Positions 1 through 9,447 of a stretch of DNA of 64,000 nucleotides are shown in pieces. The notes beneath the pieces were generated by a model, which saw only the letters and a list, made by a program, of their open reading frames with translations, did not search any database and was not told where the DNA came from. The translations under genes were made by a program, and so were the position numbers. How positions within the stretch are numbered: the stretch's first letter is position 1; each line of letters begins with the position of its first letter. Origin of the DNA: an uncultured Flavobacteriaceae bacterium (lineage in GTDB: Bacteria; Bacteroidota; Bacteroidia; Flavobacteriales; Flavobacteriaceae); NCBI GenBank assembly GCA_943789365.1, contig CALSTV010000001.1, positions 2,294,001 to 2,358,000 of the forward strand, given 5' to 3'.

Positions 1-288
1 AACAGACCTGTACAATCCGTAGTGGAACGTTATATACAATTAAAGGGGTGTAGGTTTGTAGATGAAATTGTGCCCTATGCGACTGAACAGGACTTAGAAG
101 ACGTGCTGCGTTCTTTTAAAATAGATGTACGTATCATTGGAGAAGAATATGCCAACAAAAAATTTACCGGTAGAGAATACTGTGAAGAAAAAGGCATTCA
201 GTTGTATTTTAACAAACGAGAACACCGTTTTTCCTCAAGTGGACTTCGAAAAGAGGTGCATGATAAGGAGAAATTGAAGGATAAGTAG
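1..288 (+). CDS. Glycerol-3-phosphate cytidylyltransferase-like protein, C-terminal part
   Basis: The reading frame is open from the first base (NRPVQSVVERYIQLKG...), so the start lies upstream of the window. A GTG at 22 is internal and not the start. The visible ~95 residues match the C-terminal part of TagD/GCT-type nucleotidyltransferases: RPVQSVVERY, the DVRIIGEEY segment, a FTGREYCEEKGI block and the SSSGLRK end that corresponds to the family's substrate-binding STT/SSS-x-I/L-R motif. The family makes CDP-glycerol from CTP and glycerol 3-phosphate. A CDP-glycerol glycerophosphotransferase-like gene at 5879-7141 would be a natural user of the product. The assignment rests on family resemblance. 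Related adenylyl- and cytidylyltransferases of other sugar-phosphates cannot be excluded. Confidence 0.8.
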   Translation, partial: NRPVQSVVERYIQLKGCRFVDEIVPYATEQDLEDVLRSFKIDVRIIGEEYANKKFTGREYCEEKGIQLYFNKREHRFSSSGLRKEVHDKEKLKDK

Positions 289-294
289 AAGAAT

Positions 295-329
295 CGTTGA
301 GCGTTTGCCGTTTATCGTTGACCGATGCT
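295..329. repeat. Heptamer tandem array (CGTTNNN x4, then CGATGCT)
   Basis: Five consecutive 7-base units start with CGTT or CGAT: CGTTGAG, CGTTTGC, CGTTTAT, CGTTGAC, CGATGCT. The array lies just after the stop of the nucleotidyltransferase gene. Its units are in reverse-complement orientation to the CGAACAA-type array at 731-793, so the small gene between them is bracketed by inverted heptamer arrays. Confidence 0.7.
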
Positions 330-378
330 GGTTTTTTATTGATGGTAATGAGATTTACAAAAACGAAATGTCAACAAA

Positions 379-723
379 ATGGAATCAAAACTTGAGGTTT
401 GGCAACTTGCGCATCAATTGACATTGGAAGTGTATAAGGTTTCAAGTGCTTTTCCATCTTCTGAATTATACGGTTTGACTAGTCAAATAAGACGCAGTGC
501 GAGTAGTGTTCCAACGAATATAATAGAAGGACAAGGAAGACAATATAAAAAAGAATTTATCCAGTTTCTATATATTGCTAAAGCCTCTTTAGACGAAACA
601 AATTATCATTTATTTCTGGCAAAAGATTTGAGATATATTTCAGATGAAGAATACAAAGAAATATTGGAATTATGTACAAGAATCAAAATGATGTTATTTA
701 AATTAATTAAAGCATTAAAATAA
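379..723 (+). CDS. Four-helix-bundle protein (S23 / 23S rRNA intervening-sequence protein family)
   Basis: This 114-residue protein has the hallmarks of the four-helix-bundle family (TIGR02436-type): an N-terminal LEVWQLAHQLTLEVYK helix, the conserved QIRRSASSVPTNIIEG block around residues 36-51, then YIAKASLDETNYHL and a final amphipathic helix. Family members were first noticed inside 23S rRNA intervening sequences and also occur scattered in Bacteroidota genomes, often in polysaccharide loci. Their biochemical role is not established. A related fold is found in the accessory protein Avd of diversity-generating retroelements, but no reverse transcriptase or template repeat is present here. 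The gene stands alone between heptamer arrays at 295-329 and 731-793, which suggests it is a small inserted cassette. Confidence 0.85.
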   Translation: MESKLEVWQLAHQLTLEVYKVSSAFPSSELYGLTSQIRRSASSVPTNIIEGQGRQYKKEFIQFLYIAKASLDETNYHLFLAKDLRYISDEEYKEILELCTRIKMMLFKLIKALK

Positions 724-730
724 CAAGTAA

Positions 731-791
731 CGATCATCGAACATCGAACATCGAACATCGAGAATCGAACAACGAACAACGAACAACGAAA

Positions 792-793
<2 letters not shown>
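731..793. repeat. Heptamer tandem array (CGAACAT / CGAACAA, 9 units) abutting ugd
   Basis: Nine back-to-back 7-mers: CGATCAT, three CGAACAT, CGAGAAT, three CGAACAA, CGAAAAT. The final AT of the last unit forms the first two bases of the ugd ATG at 792-794, so the array occupies the place where ugd's leader and ribosome-binding region would be. Confidence 0.9.
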
Positions 794-2117
<1,324 letters not shown>

Positions 2118-2289
2118 CCAATATTTTATCATGTTTGAAGTGCTGTTGAACAGGACTAGTTAATATGTTTGTGTTGGTCATGAAAAAATCCGTAGAGTGC
2201 TCTTAATGCCAATTGATTGAAAGATTTATATAGGATAAGTAAAGTTCAACTATAGTGTCTAGATAAAATACTACAGGTGTGCAAAAAAA

Positions 2290-2409
2290 TGTAATCGATG
2301 TGTGAAATATTTAGACTATTCTGCAAATAATTTTCCTGATAAATGTTTTGGTGATGGAGAACATTTAAATTCTTACGGAGCAGATATTATCACTCAGAAA
2401 CTAATTTAG
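2290..2409 (+). pseudogene. Remnant of an SGNH-hydrolase-like gene (C-terminal end)
   Basis: There is no start codon, but the frame ending in TAG at 2407-2409 reads YLDYSANNFPDKCFGDG followed by EHLNSYGADIITQKL. The D-G-E-H-L-N-S-x-G-A pattern matches the C-terminal Asp-x-x-His catalytic block of SGNH/GDSL-type hydrolases or acyltransferases found in polysaccharide loci. No N-terminal domain can be found upstream, so this is the tail of a deleted gene. Recognition rests on about 35 residues. Confidence 0.5.
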
Positions 2410-2487
2410 GACTTAGATATTTGAACAAATTAAACGCTGATTTCAAAAATAAATTGTTTTTATCATTCAATTAAGATAGAAAAACAT

Positions 2488-2598
2488 ATGTCTGAAAAAG
2501 CTTTGGTTTACGTTTGTTTTGATATATTACATTTGCATCATATAGATTTTTTGAGAAAATTTTTCAATACAAATAATGTAAGGTCATCTCTGATTTGA
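2488..2598 (+). pseudogene. Remnant of a nucleotidyltransferase-like gene (N-terminal end)
   Basis: A 36-residue frame starts MSEKALVYVCFDILHLHHIDFL, which resembles the start of HxGH-type cytidylyltransferases (KALVYVGFDILHHGHINLL style), and stops at TGA 2596-2598. In the neighbouring frame from about 2597 another run, APFNNKKYEVEVKYVDLQGL, continues to TAG just before the flippase ATG. This is consistent with a decayed, frameshifted and internally deleted gene. The glycine of the HxGH motif is replaced by His. Together with 2290-2409 these are the only recognisable contents of the 560-base spacer 2118-2681. Confidence 0.4.
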
Positions 2599-2681
2599 TT
2601 GCACCATTCAACAATAAAAAATATGAAGTCGAGGTTAAGTATGTCGATTTGCAAGGACTTAAAAATTGTTTGAGAAGATAG

Positions 2682-4124
2682 ATGAAAAAAAGTATAATTG
2701 AAGGTCTAGTTTGGAATATTCTGAGTCTTTTTGCGTCTAAAGGGTTTGGTTTTGTAGTTCAGATTGTTCTTGCAAGATTATTATTGCCAGAGCATTTTGG
2801 AATTGTTGGAATGACGGTTGTTTTTACTAATGTTATCATGGTTCTTGGGGAGCTAGGTCTAGCCGCGGCGCTAATTCAAATGAAAGAATCTAAGCTAGAA
2901 AACCTTCATTTGAGTACAGCTTTTTTAGCGAGTATAGGGATTAATTTAATCCTTTATTTAATAACTGTTGCTTTAATCGCTCCATTTGCTGTTTGGTTCT
3001 ACGATGAGCCGATATTGCTTAGTATTATATCGGTAACATCAATTCAGATAATATTAAAATCTATCATTGTAATTCCTAGGGTTTTATTAACAAGAGAATT
3101 AGATTTTAAAAGAATCAATATTATTGAGATTATTTCTTTTTTTATTGCTGGTGTTAGTGCATTGCTATTGGCTTGGAAAGGAGCAGGTGTCTGGAGTATA
3201 GTTTTTATGGGGTTAACAAATTCTTTAGTTAGTTTACCATTGTTTTGGAGTACAGTAAAATGGCGGCCAAATCTGGAGTTTTCAAAAAAAGCATTTAATG
3301 AGATATTTCAAAATGGTGTGTTTGATACTTTGCAACGAGTATTTATGTCATTAACATCAAATATTGATTATCTTTTTATTGGTAAGATGGTCAGCGCTGT
3401 ATCTTTAGGTTTTTATACACTGGCTTTTGTAATTACAGACACTTTTAGGCAGCAAATAATGAGTGTGTTAAATAAAGTGTTGTTCCCTGTTTTTGGAAAA
3501 TTACAAGAAGATAAGGTGAAAATTAAAAAATACTATTTAAAAGTAGTAAAACTAAACTGTTATTTCATAACACCAGTCATGCTAGTGATGATTGGTTTTA
3601 CCGAACCTATTATTGTTCTTTTGGTTGGAGAAGAATGGTTGAAGGCGGCATTTCCAATTAAGGCAATGGCATTTTCAAGTATTGTGCACTCAGTTGGAGG
3701 TGGTACTGATGCCGTATTAAAAGGTTTGGGGAAATTCAAACTAAACTTTAAAGTCTACTCCTTAAAGACTTTGTTTATTACTATACCCGCTTTTTATATT
3801 GGTATTTATTACTATGGAATTAATGGGGCTGCAGTAGCCGTAGTTCTTCATAAATTCATATCAAGAGTAATTTTTCAAATTCTTATGAAAAGGATTGTAT
3901 TGATATCTGAACTGGAATTGTTTAGGGCTGTTGTCCCGGCCGCAATTGGAGCTTCAGCATCAGTAACGTTGATCTTGTATTATTATTATGCAAACATTAA
4001 GGATATGTTTTTCACCGTGGTATTTATAATACTATCCTTATTGGTTTATTTTTTGTTTTCTTTCAGGCTAATTTCTAAAGAATTTAAAAATATTTTTGAA
4101 GGTAAAATACAGTTAAGTAATTGA
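2682..4124 (+). CDS. Polysaccharide flippase, Wzx / MOP superfamily (copy 1)
   Basis: This 480-residue, highly hydrophobic protein has about 12-14 predicted membrane segments. It begins with the MOP-superfamily signature IEGLVWNILSLFASKGFGF...VQIVLARLLLPEHFGIVGM, close to WzxC/TuaB-type exporters. Such proteins flip undecaprenyl-linked repeat units across the inner membrane. The gene heads an AT-rich run of polysaccharide genes on the same strand, and the next gene follows after only five bases. A second, distinct flippase lies at 20449-21756, so the locus may make two polymers or be a mosaic of two loci. Confidence 0.9.
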   Translation: MKKSIIEGLVWNILSLFASKGFGFVVQIVLARLLLPEHFGIVGMTVVFTNVIMVLGELGLAAALIQMKESKLENLHLSTAFLASIGINLILYLITVALIAPFAVWFYDEPILLSIISVTSIQIILKSIIVIPRVLLTRELDFKRINIIEIISFFIAGVSALLLAWKGAGVWSIVFMGLTNSLVSLPLFWSTVKWRPNLEFSKKAFNEIFQNGVFDTLQRVFMSLTSNIDYLFIGKMVSAVSLGFYTLAFVITDTFRQQIMSVLNKVLFPVFGKLQEDKVKIKKYYLKVVKLNCYFITPVMLVMIGFTEPIIVLLVGEEWLKAAFPIKAMAFSSIVHSVGGGTDAVLKGLGKFKLNFKVYSLKTLFITIPAFYIGIYYYGINGAAVAVVLHKFISRVIFQILMKRIVLISELELFRAVVPAAIGASASVTLILYYYYANIKDMFFTVVFIILSLLVYFLFSFRLISKEFKNIFEGKIQLSN

Positions 4125-4129
4125 AGATT

Positions 4130-5209
4130 ATGAAGAAAAAAATATTTGATGTTCACGGTTTTTTTAGTTTCGCCATATTTGGTAATGGAAGATTGTACGA
4201 ATATTTGTGTTATCAACATGATTTTTTTGTCTCCAAAAAATTAAGAAATTACTCTTTTTCAATTGAGGTTGTGGATAAAATGGAATATAAAAATTCGAAG
4301 AGGTTGTTAGATGGGAAAGAGGAGTTTATTAGAGATGGAAGTTATTTTATTTATAACTTTAATGGTGCATCTGTTCGTTTTGATGGTTCAATGGAATTAA
4401 AGATGCAAAAAAAGATCGAGATTGATGAGGGGTTTTCAAAAATGAAAGCCAATACCATAATTGATATGTTTTTTAGAATCTTCAATTTAAAGAATGAAGT
4501 TTATTTGGTTCACGCTGCCTGTATCGAAAAGGAAAATAAGGGTGTTTTAGTACCAGCATGGAAGGGAATGGGTAAAACAAATGCTTGTTTGGAGTTTGTA
4601 AAAGAAGGCTTTTCTTTTCTTGCAGATGATAAAGTATGGGTTGGTGTTGATAAGAAAGTTTATTCTTACCCTAGGTACGTTGTTATAAAAGGTGATGATA
4701 ATTTTGAATTTATCGATAAATTAAGAGTTAGGGAGAAATTGAGATTAGTCTTTCGATTTATTCTATCAAAGTTATTTAATTTAAAAAGAAGACCTATTTC
4801 TATTGTAGTAAATATGTTGGCGAAGCCTTTGGTTAAATACTATCGTATTCAAGAATTATTTGATCAATGCCAAACAATAGCTTCTTCCGAGCTTAATGAA
4901 GTCTTGTATCTTTCGAAAGATTCTTGTGGGACAAAATTTATTAAGGAAAAGACAAATCCATCTCTTGTTTCCAAGAAAATATCTAGAATTGCATATGTGG
5001 AATGGAATATGGAATTATTAAAAATTGCAAGTGCTCATGATATATTATTTCCGGAAGAAGAGAGTTGGATGAATGAATTAAAATTATTTTTTGAGATGGA
5101 AGAGAATAATATTGCTGATTCACTAAAGTCAATCAAGTGCAACAATATTATTATTCCAGAGAAAAAGGAGTATATAAATTGGGAAAACTTTTATGTAACT
5201 GTTAAGTAA
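4130..5209 (+). CDS. HPr kinase-like P-loop protein of a polysaccharide locus
   Basis: I start this at ATG 4130 (MKKKIFDVHG), not the in-frame TTG at 4121, which overlaps the upstream stop. The 359-residue product has a Walker A-like segment VPAWKGMGKT with Lys149, preceded by YLVHAACIE and followed by FSFLADDKVWV. This is the arrangement (H-A/G-S...P-loop...DD) of the HprK C-terminal kinase fold. Bacteroidota lack a classical PTS, and HprK-like proteins in capsule loci are thought to act on something other than HPr, but their substrates are unknown. It lies between the flippase and a thymidylate-kinase-like gene. I infer a kinase or ATPase that modifies the repeat unit or a precursor; the exact role is unknown. 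Confidence 0.6.
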   Translation: MKKKIFDVHGFFSFAIFGNGRLYEYLCYQHDFFVSKKLRNYSFSIEVVDKMEYKNSKRLLDGKEEFIRDGSYFIYNFNGASVRFDGSMELKMQKKIEIDEGFSKMKANTIIDMFFRIFNLKNEVYLVHAACIEKENKGVLVPAWKGMGKTNACLEFVKEGFSFLADDKVWVGVDKKVYSYPRYVVIKGDDNFEFIDKLRVREKLRLVFRFILSKLFNLKRRPISIVVNMLAKPLVKYYRIQELFDQCQTIASSELNEVLYLSKDSCGTKFIKEKTNPSLVSKKISRIAYVEWNMELLKIASAHDILFPEEESWMNELKLFFEMEENNIADSLKSIKCNNIIIPEKKEYINWENFYVTVK

Positions 5210-5222
5210 TGATTAGGTTGTT

Positions 5223-5882
5223 TTGAAAAATAAAACTACGAGATTTAGTGTAGCAGGACCCGATGGTTCTGGCAAAAGTACTATATGTGAAACATTAAGT
5301 TCTTTCAAGAAGTCTTCAGAGGTGATTCATGCAGTGAAAGACAGAAACTTACACTTTATATCGACAAAATTAGGTGCCAGAATATTGAGTTATTCTCAAA
5401 GGAAAAATTATTTATTATACACATTCGTGTTATATTTTGTTTTTTATCCTCTAGAGTTTATAGAAAACCTTTATAGGTTTAGTAGGAATGGAAAAGATTT
5501 TTATATATACGATCGGCATCCAATTGATAGGATGGCATTAAGGTATGAACTTTTGTTGCGGTTCAAAAAAGGAAGAGTGAATTTATTTAGGTTTTATTAT
5601 GAATATCCATTACGGGTTTTTTGGTCTGAATTGTATAGATTGTTTTTTAGAAGAATAGATAAAATATATGTATTATTACCCGAAGCTGAATTGAGCTATG
5701 AACGTGCATCTGGACAATATAAATCTATGGTAGATGCGGTTTTTAAAGTTGACTCTTATAAGTTATCAGCAATTCGTTATATGAGGTATCATAGATTGAC
5801 TCGAATTGATATTAAAAAGGAGGACACAGTTGGTGTTATTGTGAATAAAATATTACAGGATATTAACAATATAGACAAATGA
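5223..5882 (+). CDS. Thymidylate-kinase-like P-loop kinase
   Basis: This 219-residue protein has a clear Walker A motif near the start (VAGPDGSGKST, residues 10-20) and a DRHPIDR segment at about residue 100, as in the thymidylate kinase/deoxynucleoside kinase superfamily. It is not a housekeeping Tmk, because the rest is diverged and it sits in a polysaccharide operon. The only usable start is TTG 5223, since an in-frame TAG lies at 5214. It overlaps the next gene by four bases (ATGA), which implies translational coupling with the glycerophosphotransferase-like protein. Substrate unknown: a lipid-linked sugar, glycerol or nucleotide precursor are all possible. Confidence 0.65.
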   Translation: MKNKTTRFSVAGPDGSGKSTICETLSSFKKSSEVIHAVKDRNLHFISTKLGARILSYSQRKNYLLYTFVLYFVFYPLEFIENLYRFSRNGKDFYIYDRHPIDRMALRYELLLRFKKGRVNLFRFYYEYPLRVFWSELYRLFFRRIDKIYVLLPEAELSYERASGQYKSMVDAVFKVDSYKLSAIRYMRYHRLTRIDIKKEDTVGVIVNKILQDINNIDK

Positions 5883-7141
5883 AGATAGACGAAATTATTA
5901 ATAAAATATCAATTCGAGTTTTTAAAATTAAAATAGTAAGAAAGATCTTGCATTTAGGATTTAACTTTTTATCCAGGATATTAAAACCGAATATTAATAA
6001 AGTCATTTTTGGTGCAATGAATGGGAGCTGGTATGGCGATAACAGTAGGCATCTTTTTGAATGGATATTGGAAAACAGACCCGATATTGAACCCGTTTGG
6101 ATGACTAATAATCGACAAGTGAAAAGATATTTGACGAAACAGAATAAACCAGTAGTCTCAATTTTCAGCTTGAAAGGTATTTGGACTATTTCTACTTCTA
6201 GGATTGGTTTCTTTACTGATAGTTTACGGGACTTGTTTATAGATCCATTTGCAACACACGCGAAAATTCGACTAGTTGCCCTTAGACATGGACGTTCTGT
6301 TAAAAGGGTTAGATTTGCAAGACTGGGACATAAAATATCAGATAAAGAGAAGGAGGAACGATTATGGGAGGCCAAGCTCATTGAATATGCCATATCTACA
6401 TCAGAATTTGTTTCTGATATTCAAGAAGAATGTTTACGAATTGGGAGGGAAAAACATGTTGTTACAGGATATCCAAGAAATGATAGTGTTATTGTTCCAA
6501 AATCTGAGGCAAATCAGGTATGGAATAATTTTATAGGTGATTTGACTCCAAGAAAGATTATTCTTTATGGTCCAAGTTGGAGACATGGTAGAGGAGTTAC
6601 AAATTTTTTTCCATTCGAAGATTTTAACGACGTAAAACTTGTTGAACATTTAAGAAAGGAGAATATATTGCTATTACTTCGACCTCATGTAACCGAGTTA
6701 GAAAATAAAAACTTAAGAGGTTTTTTCTCTAAGTTAGAAAAGAACTCTGATGTAATAAAGATTGCCTCTCATAAAGTCTTTCCAGATGTTAATACTATTA
6801 TTCCTTATGCAGATGCGCTGATTTCTGATTATTCTGCGCTGTATCATGATTTTTTATTACTTGATAAACCGATGCTTTTTATTCCATATGACTATGAAGA
6901 TTTTGCATTAAAGAATGGTTTTTTATATGATTATTATGAAAACTTACCAGGTCCAGCTATAAAATCATTTACTGAATTATGTCACAGCTTTACCGAAATA
7001 AGTAAAGATGAGGATAAGTATAGGGAGAAAAGGAATTTATTGAAGAACAAAATTCATTTAAATATAGATGATAATTCTTGTCAAAGAGTTTCACAATTGA
7101 TAGATACACTTAAAAAAAGTTGGAAATATGAATGGAATTGA
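5879..7141 (+). CDS. CDP-glycerol glycerophosphotransferase-like protein (TagB/TagF family)
   Basis: This 420-residue protein has family motifs in order: a RHGRS block near residue 137, GYPRNDS, ILYGPSWRHG, LLLRPHVTE and, near residue 315, ISDYSALYHDFLLLDKP with PYDYEDF. TagB/TagF proteins are peripheral membrane GT-B enzymes that transfer glycerol phosphate from CDP-glycerol to a lipid-linked acceptor. The nucleotidyltransferase fragment at 1-288 could supply CDP-glycerol, so I infer a glycerol-phosphate substituent on the polymer. Transfer of ribitol phosphate or a similar alditol phosphate is an alternative. It overlaps the preceding kinase gene (ATGA) and the following gene by 14 bases. 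Confidence 0.8.
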   Translation: MKIDEIINKISIRVFKIKIVRKILHLGFNFLSRILKPNINKVIFGAMNGSWYGDNSRHLFEWILENRPDIEPVWMTNNRQVKRYLTKQNKPVVSIFSLKGIWTISTSRIGFFTDSLRDLFIDPFATHAKIRLVALRHGRSVKRVRFARLGHKISDKEKEERLWEAKLIEYAISTSEFVSDIQEECLRIGREKHVVTGYPRNDSVIVPKSEANQVWNNFIGDLTPRKIILYGPSWRHGRGVTNFFPFEDFNDVKLVEHLRKENILLLLRPHVTELENKNLRGFFSKLEKNSDVIKIASHKVFPDVNTIIPYADALISDYSALYHDFLLLDKPMLFIPYDYEDFALKNGFLYDYYENLPGPAIKSFTELCHSFTEISKDEDKYREKRNLLKNKIHLNIDDNSCQRVSQLIDTLKKSWKYEWN

Positions 7142-8276
7142 GTTATTGGAAAAAACAGCTACTCTTGGGTTGGGGCTTCAAATGGAGAGCGGAGAGATGC
7201 CGAAAGGTCATAATGGACCATATAGGCAAACGGAAACCTCTGTTAGGAATACAAGTCATTGGTGTGTGATTTTTGCAAAAGCGTATAAGATTACAAGAAA
7301 AGAAGAATATAAAATAGGACTTATAAATGCTGCTGATTTTTTAAGTTCTAAAGAAGCCAGGCCAAATAATTTTTCCTTTTGGCATATAGATTATAAAGGT
7401 GCAGATACCTGCAATGGCGTAATAGGTAATGCATGGACGATAGAGGCCTTGTGTGAAGCCTCTGAAGCTTTAAAAGATGACAAGTATTATGGGATTGCTG
7501 AAGAGGTTTTTTTTCAACATAAATTTCACAAAAAAACTGGTACTTGGCACCGACTAGAGATTGATGGTACGATAGGAAGAATTGATCAAACATTTAATCA
7601 TCAATTGTGGTTTGCGGCTTGTGCCTCTTTTTTATTAAAATCAAATTCGGCTAACAAATCAGAAATATTAAATAGAATAAATCACTTTATAGATCAGTTA
7701 CCAAAGAATCTTGCTTTATTTGATAACGGTTTGATATATCATCCAATAATTAGAAAGTTAGATAGAAGATCAATATTAAGTGATATTTTATCTTTATCTA
7801 TTGAAATATCAGAAAGTGTTCTAATGAAGAACTTAAAAAAGTCAATGAGAATTGGCAAGTTTTCTAGCATGTATTGGAAATCTGTTGGATATCATTCTTT
7901 CAATACCTATGCTTTCGCTCTTCTGAAGTCCAACCTAGAGAATCACAAGCTTTGGGAAACAGAGTTAATAAAGAAATTAGTTAGTTACCTTTTGACAGAT
8001 GATTACAAAAAATCGTTGCAAATAGAGAATTATTTTGGGTTTCCTTATAATCCACCGGGATTTGAAGTGCCAGTTTCATTGGAGTATTTAACAACAATAG
8101 ATAGTGATAAATTACTGAGAGTATGTCAAATTTGGATAAACGAACAGCTAAAATATAGCTATAATTATGAATCTGGAATGATGGATAAAAACAATGAAGA
8201 TATAAATACTTTAACGGCTAGGTTATATGAACTGTTTCGTTTAAGCGAGAATGTTCTCTCTAATTTGAGTTTGTAG
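7128..8276 (+). CDS. Uncharacterised protein, probable alpha/alpha-toroid fold
   Basis: I do not recognise a named family for this 382-residue protein. It has no signal peptide or membrane segment and is rich in predicted helices. Repeated patterns such as WCVIFAKAYKITRKEEY, GNAWTIEALCEASEALKDDKYY and FNHQLWFAACASFLL resemble the paired helices of six-hairpin (alpha/alpha)6 barrels seen in glycoside hydrolases, lyases and uronyl epimerases. It overlaps the TagB-like gene by 14 bases and its stop precedes the next ATG by two bases, so it is translated with them. I infer a carbohydrate-acting enzyme, for example an epimerase or lyase, without a confirmed reaction. Confidence 0.55.
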   Translation: MNGIELLEKTATLGLGLQMESGEMPKGHNGPYRQTETSVRNTSHWCVIFAKAYKITRKEEYKIGLINAADFLSSKEARPNNFSFWHIDYKGADTCNGVIGNAWTIEALCEASEALKDDKYYGIAEEVFFQHKFHKKTGTWHRLEIDGTIGRIDQTFNHQLWFAACASFLLKSNSANKSEILNRINHFIDQLPKNLALFDNGLIYHPIIRKLDRRSILSDILSLSIEISESVLMKNLKKSMRIGKFSSMYWKSVGYHSFNTYAFALLKSNLENHKLWETELIKKLVSYLLTDDYKKSLQIENYFGFPYNPPGFEVPVSLEYLTTIDSDKLLRVCQIWINEQLKYSYNYESGMMDKNNEDINTLTARLYELFRLSENVLSNLSL

Positions 8277-8278
8277 TG

Positions 8279-9436
8279 ATGGAGAATTATACTCATGTTA
8301 TTGTTGGAGGCCCAAGACTCAATGAAGAGAATATCATTTATCGACGAAGAAGACTTCTTGAATATCTTGCAAAAAAACAAACTGCATCAGCAGTTTATTG
8401 GGTGTATTTTAAGCCAGGACCTATCTATAAAATAGGGAAGTTATCTTATCCAAAGCTTCCAAAAAAATATGAGAAATATCCGTACAATAAGATTAAGCAA
8501 ATTGAGATTTCAGATTTTAAGTTTTTGTTATCCTTTATTACATTTTTTCAAAGCTTTTTGGTGGGAAAAATTTTAAATGAGTTTAAAGGGGAAGGCAAGA
8601 AAATATTGTGGTTTACTTTGCATAGATTTGCGAAACTTTCGGAGATCGATATTTGGAGTAATTTGATATACGATTGTTCAGATAATTGGACGAATAAGGA
8701 TGAAAAGGGTCTAATGAAAAAGATCTTGGATTACATTACATCAAAGTCTGAGAAACGAATAGTTAGAAATACTAGAATCCATACAGCAAGTGCACCTTTT
8801 TTGAAAAATAAAATTGAATTAATGTCATCGAGAGAATGTTATTTGATAGAGCATGGATATAATCCGACAATGTTTGATGATTTAATAAAGCCTGCAGTAG
8901 AAAATGACAATAATAAATTTTGCTTTATAGGAGGGCTTCAAGGAAACAAGGTTGATTCAGAATTACTCCTCTCAATCGCAAAATCTCGACCTGAATGGGA
9001 GTTCTGGATTATTGGACCTTTTCCTGCCGAAAAGAATAAAGACAGTACATATAAGCAACTAGAAAAGTTAGAGAATGTTTACCTTAAAGGTCCTGTCGCC
9101 CCTGATTTAATTCCTATGCAATTACGCACTATGAATGTAGGTTTATTACCCTATAAAAACACAGAATTTGCCAAGGGGGTTTTTCCGTTAAAATTTTACG
9201 AATATTTGGCAGCTAATTTAAACGTTGTGGGCTGTAATTTGTCTTCCCTAAGGAAATATGCGAATAATGGAGTGTATATGGAGTCTAGTGATAGAGTGGA
9301 TGAGTTTATTGAAAAATGTGAGATAGCACTTAAAACAGATCCTCCATCAGAATTAATCAAAGAATCTTTGAAACATGCTACATGGGAAAAAAGGTTCGAT
9401 GAAATGTACTCAAAAGCTACAGAAGAATTGAATTAG
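8279..9436 (+). CDS. Glycosyltransferase, GT-B fold (TuaH-like)
   Basis: I use ATG 8279; a GTG at 8276 overlaps the previous stop. The 385-residue product has a C-terminal nucleotide-sugar-binding half: FCFIGGLQGNKVDSELL around residue 220, then WEFWIIGP, NVYLKGPVAPDLIPMQL, VGLLPYKNTEFAKGVFPLKFYEYLA and VVGCNLSSLRKY. This matches GT4/GT1-like transferases of the TuaH type, including the K-x-Y/F-E-Y motif of the donor site. It probably adds one sugar of the repeat unit on the cytoplasmic face of the inner membrane. The donor is unknown. It is in the same operon-like run as the preceding genes. Confidence 0.8.
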   Translation: MENYTHVIVGGPRLNEENIIYRRRRLLEYLAKKQTASAVYWVYFKPGPIYKIGKLSYPKLPKKYEKYPYNKIKQIEISDFKFLLSFITFFQSFLVGKILNEFKGEGKKILWFTLHRFAKLSEIDIWSNLIYDCSDNWTNKDEKGLMKKILDYITSKSEKRIVRNTRIHTASAPFLKNKIELMSSRECYLIEHGYNPTMFDDLIKPAVENDNNKFCFIGGLQGNKVDSELLLSIAKSRPEWEFWIIGPFPAEKNKDSTYKQLEKLENVYLKGPVAPDLIPMQLRTMNVGLLPYKNTEFAKGVFPLKFYEYLAANLNVVGCNLSSLRKYANNGVYMESSDRVDEFIEKCEIALKTDPPSELIKESLKHATWEKRFDEMYSKATEELN

Positions 9437-9447
9437 TAGATTTAGGA

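Noticed and set aside
379-723. Diversity-generating retroelement accessory protein (Avd)
   Set aside because: The four-helix-bundle fold is related, but there is no reverse transcriptase, template repeat or variable gene nearby.
4121-4129. TTG start for the HPr-kinase-like gene
   Set aside because: It overlaps the upstream stop, and an ATG lies three codons further at 4130.
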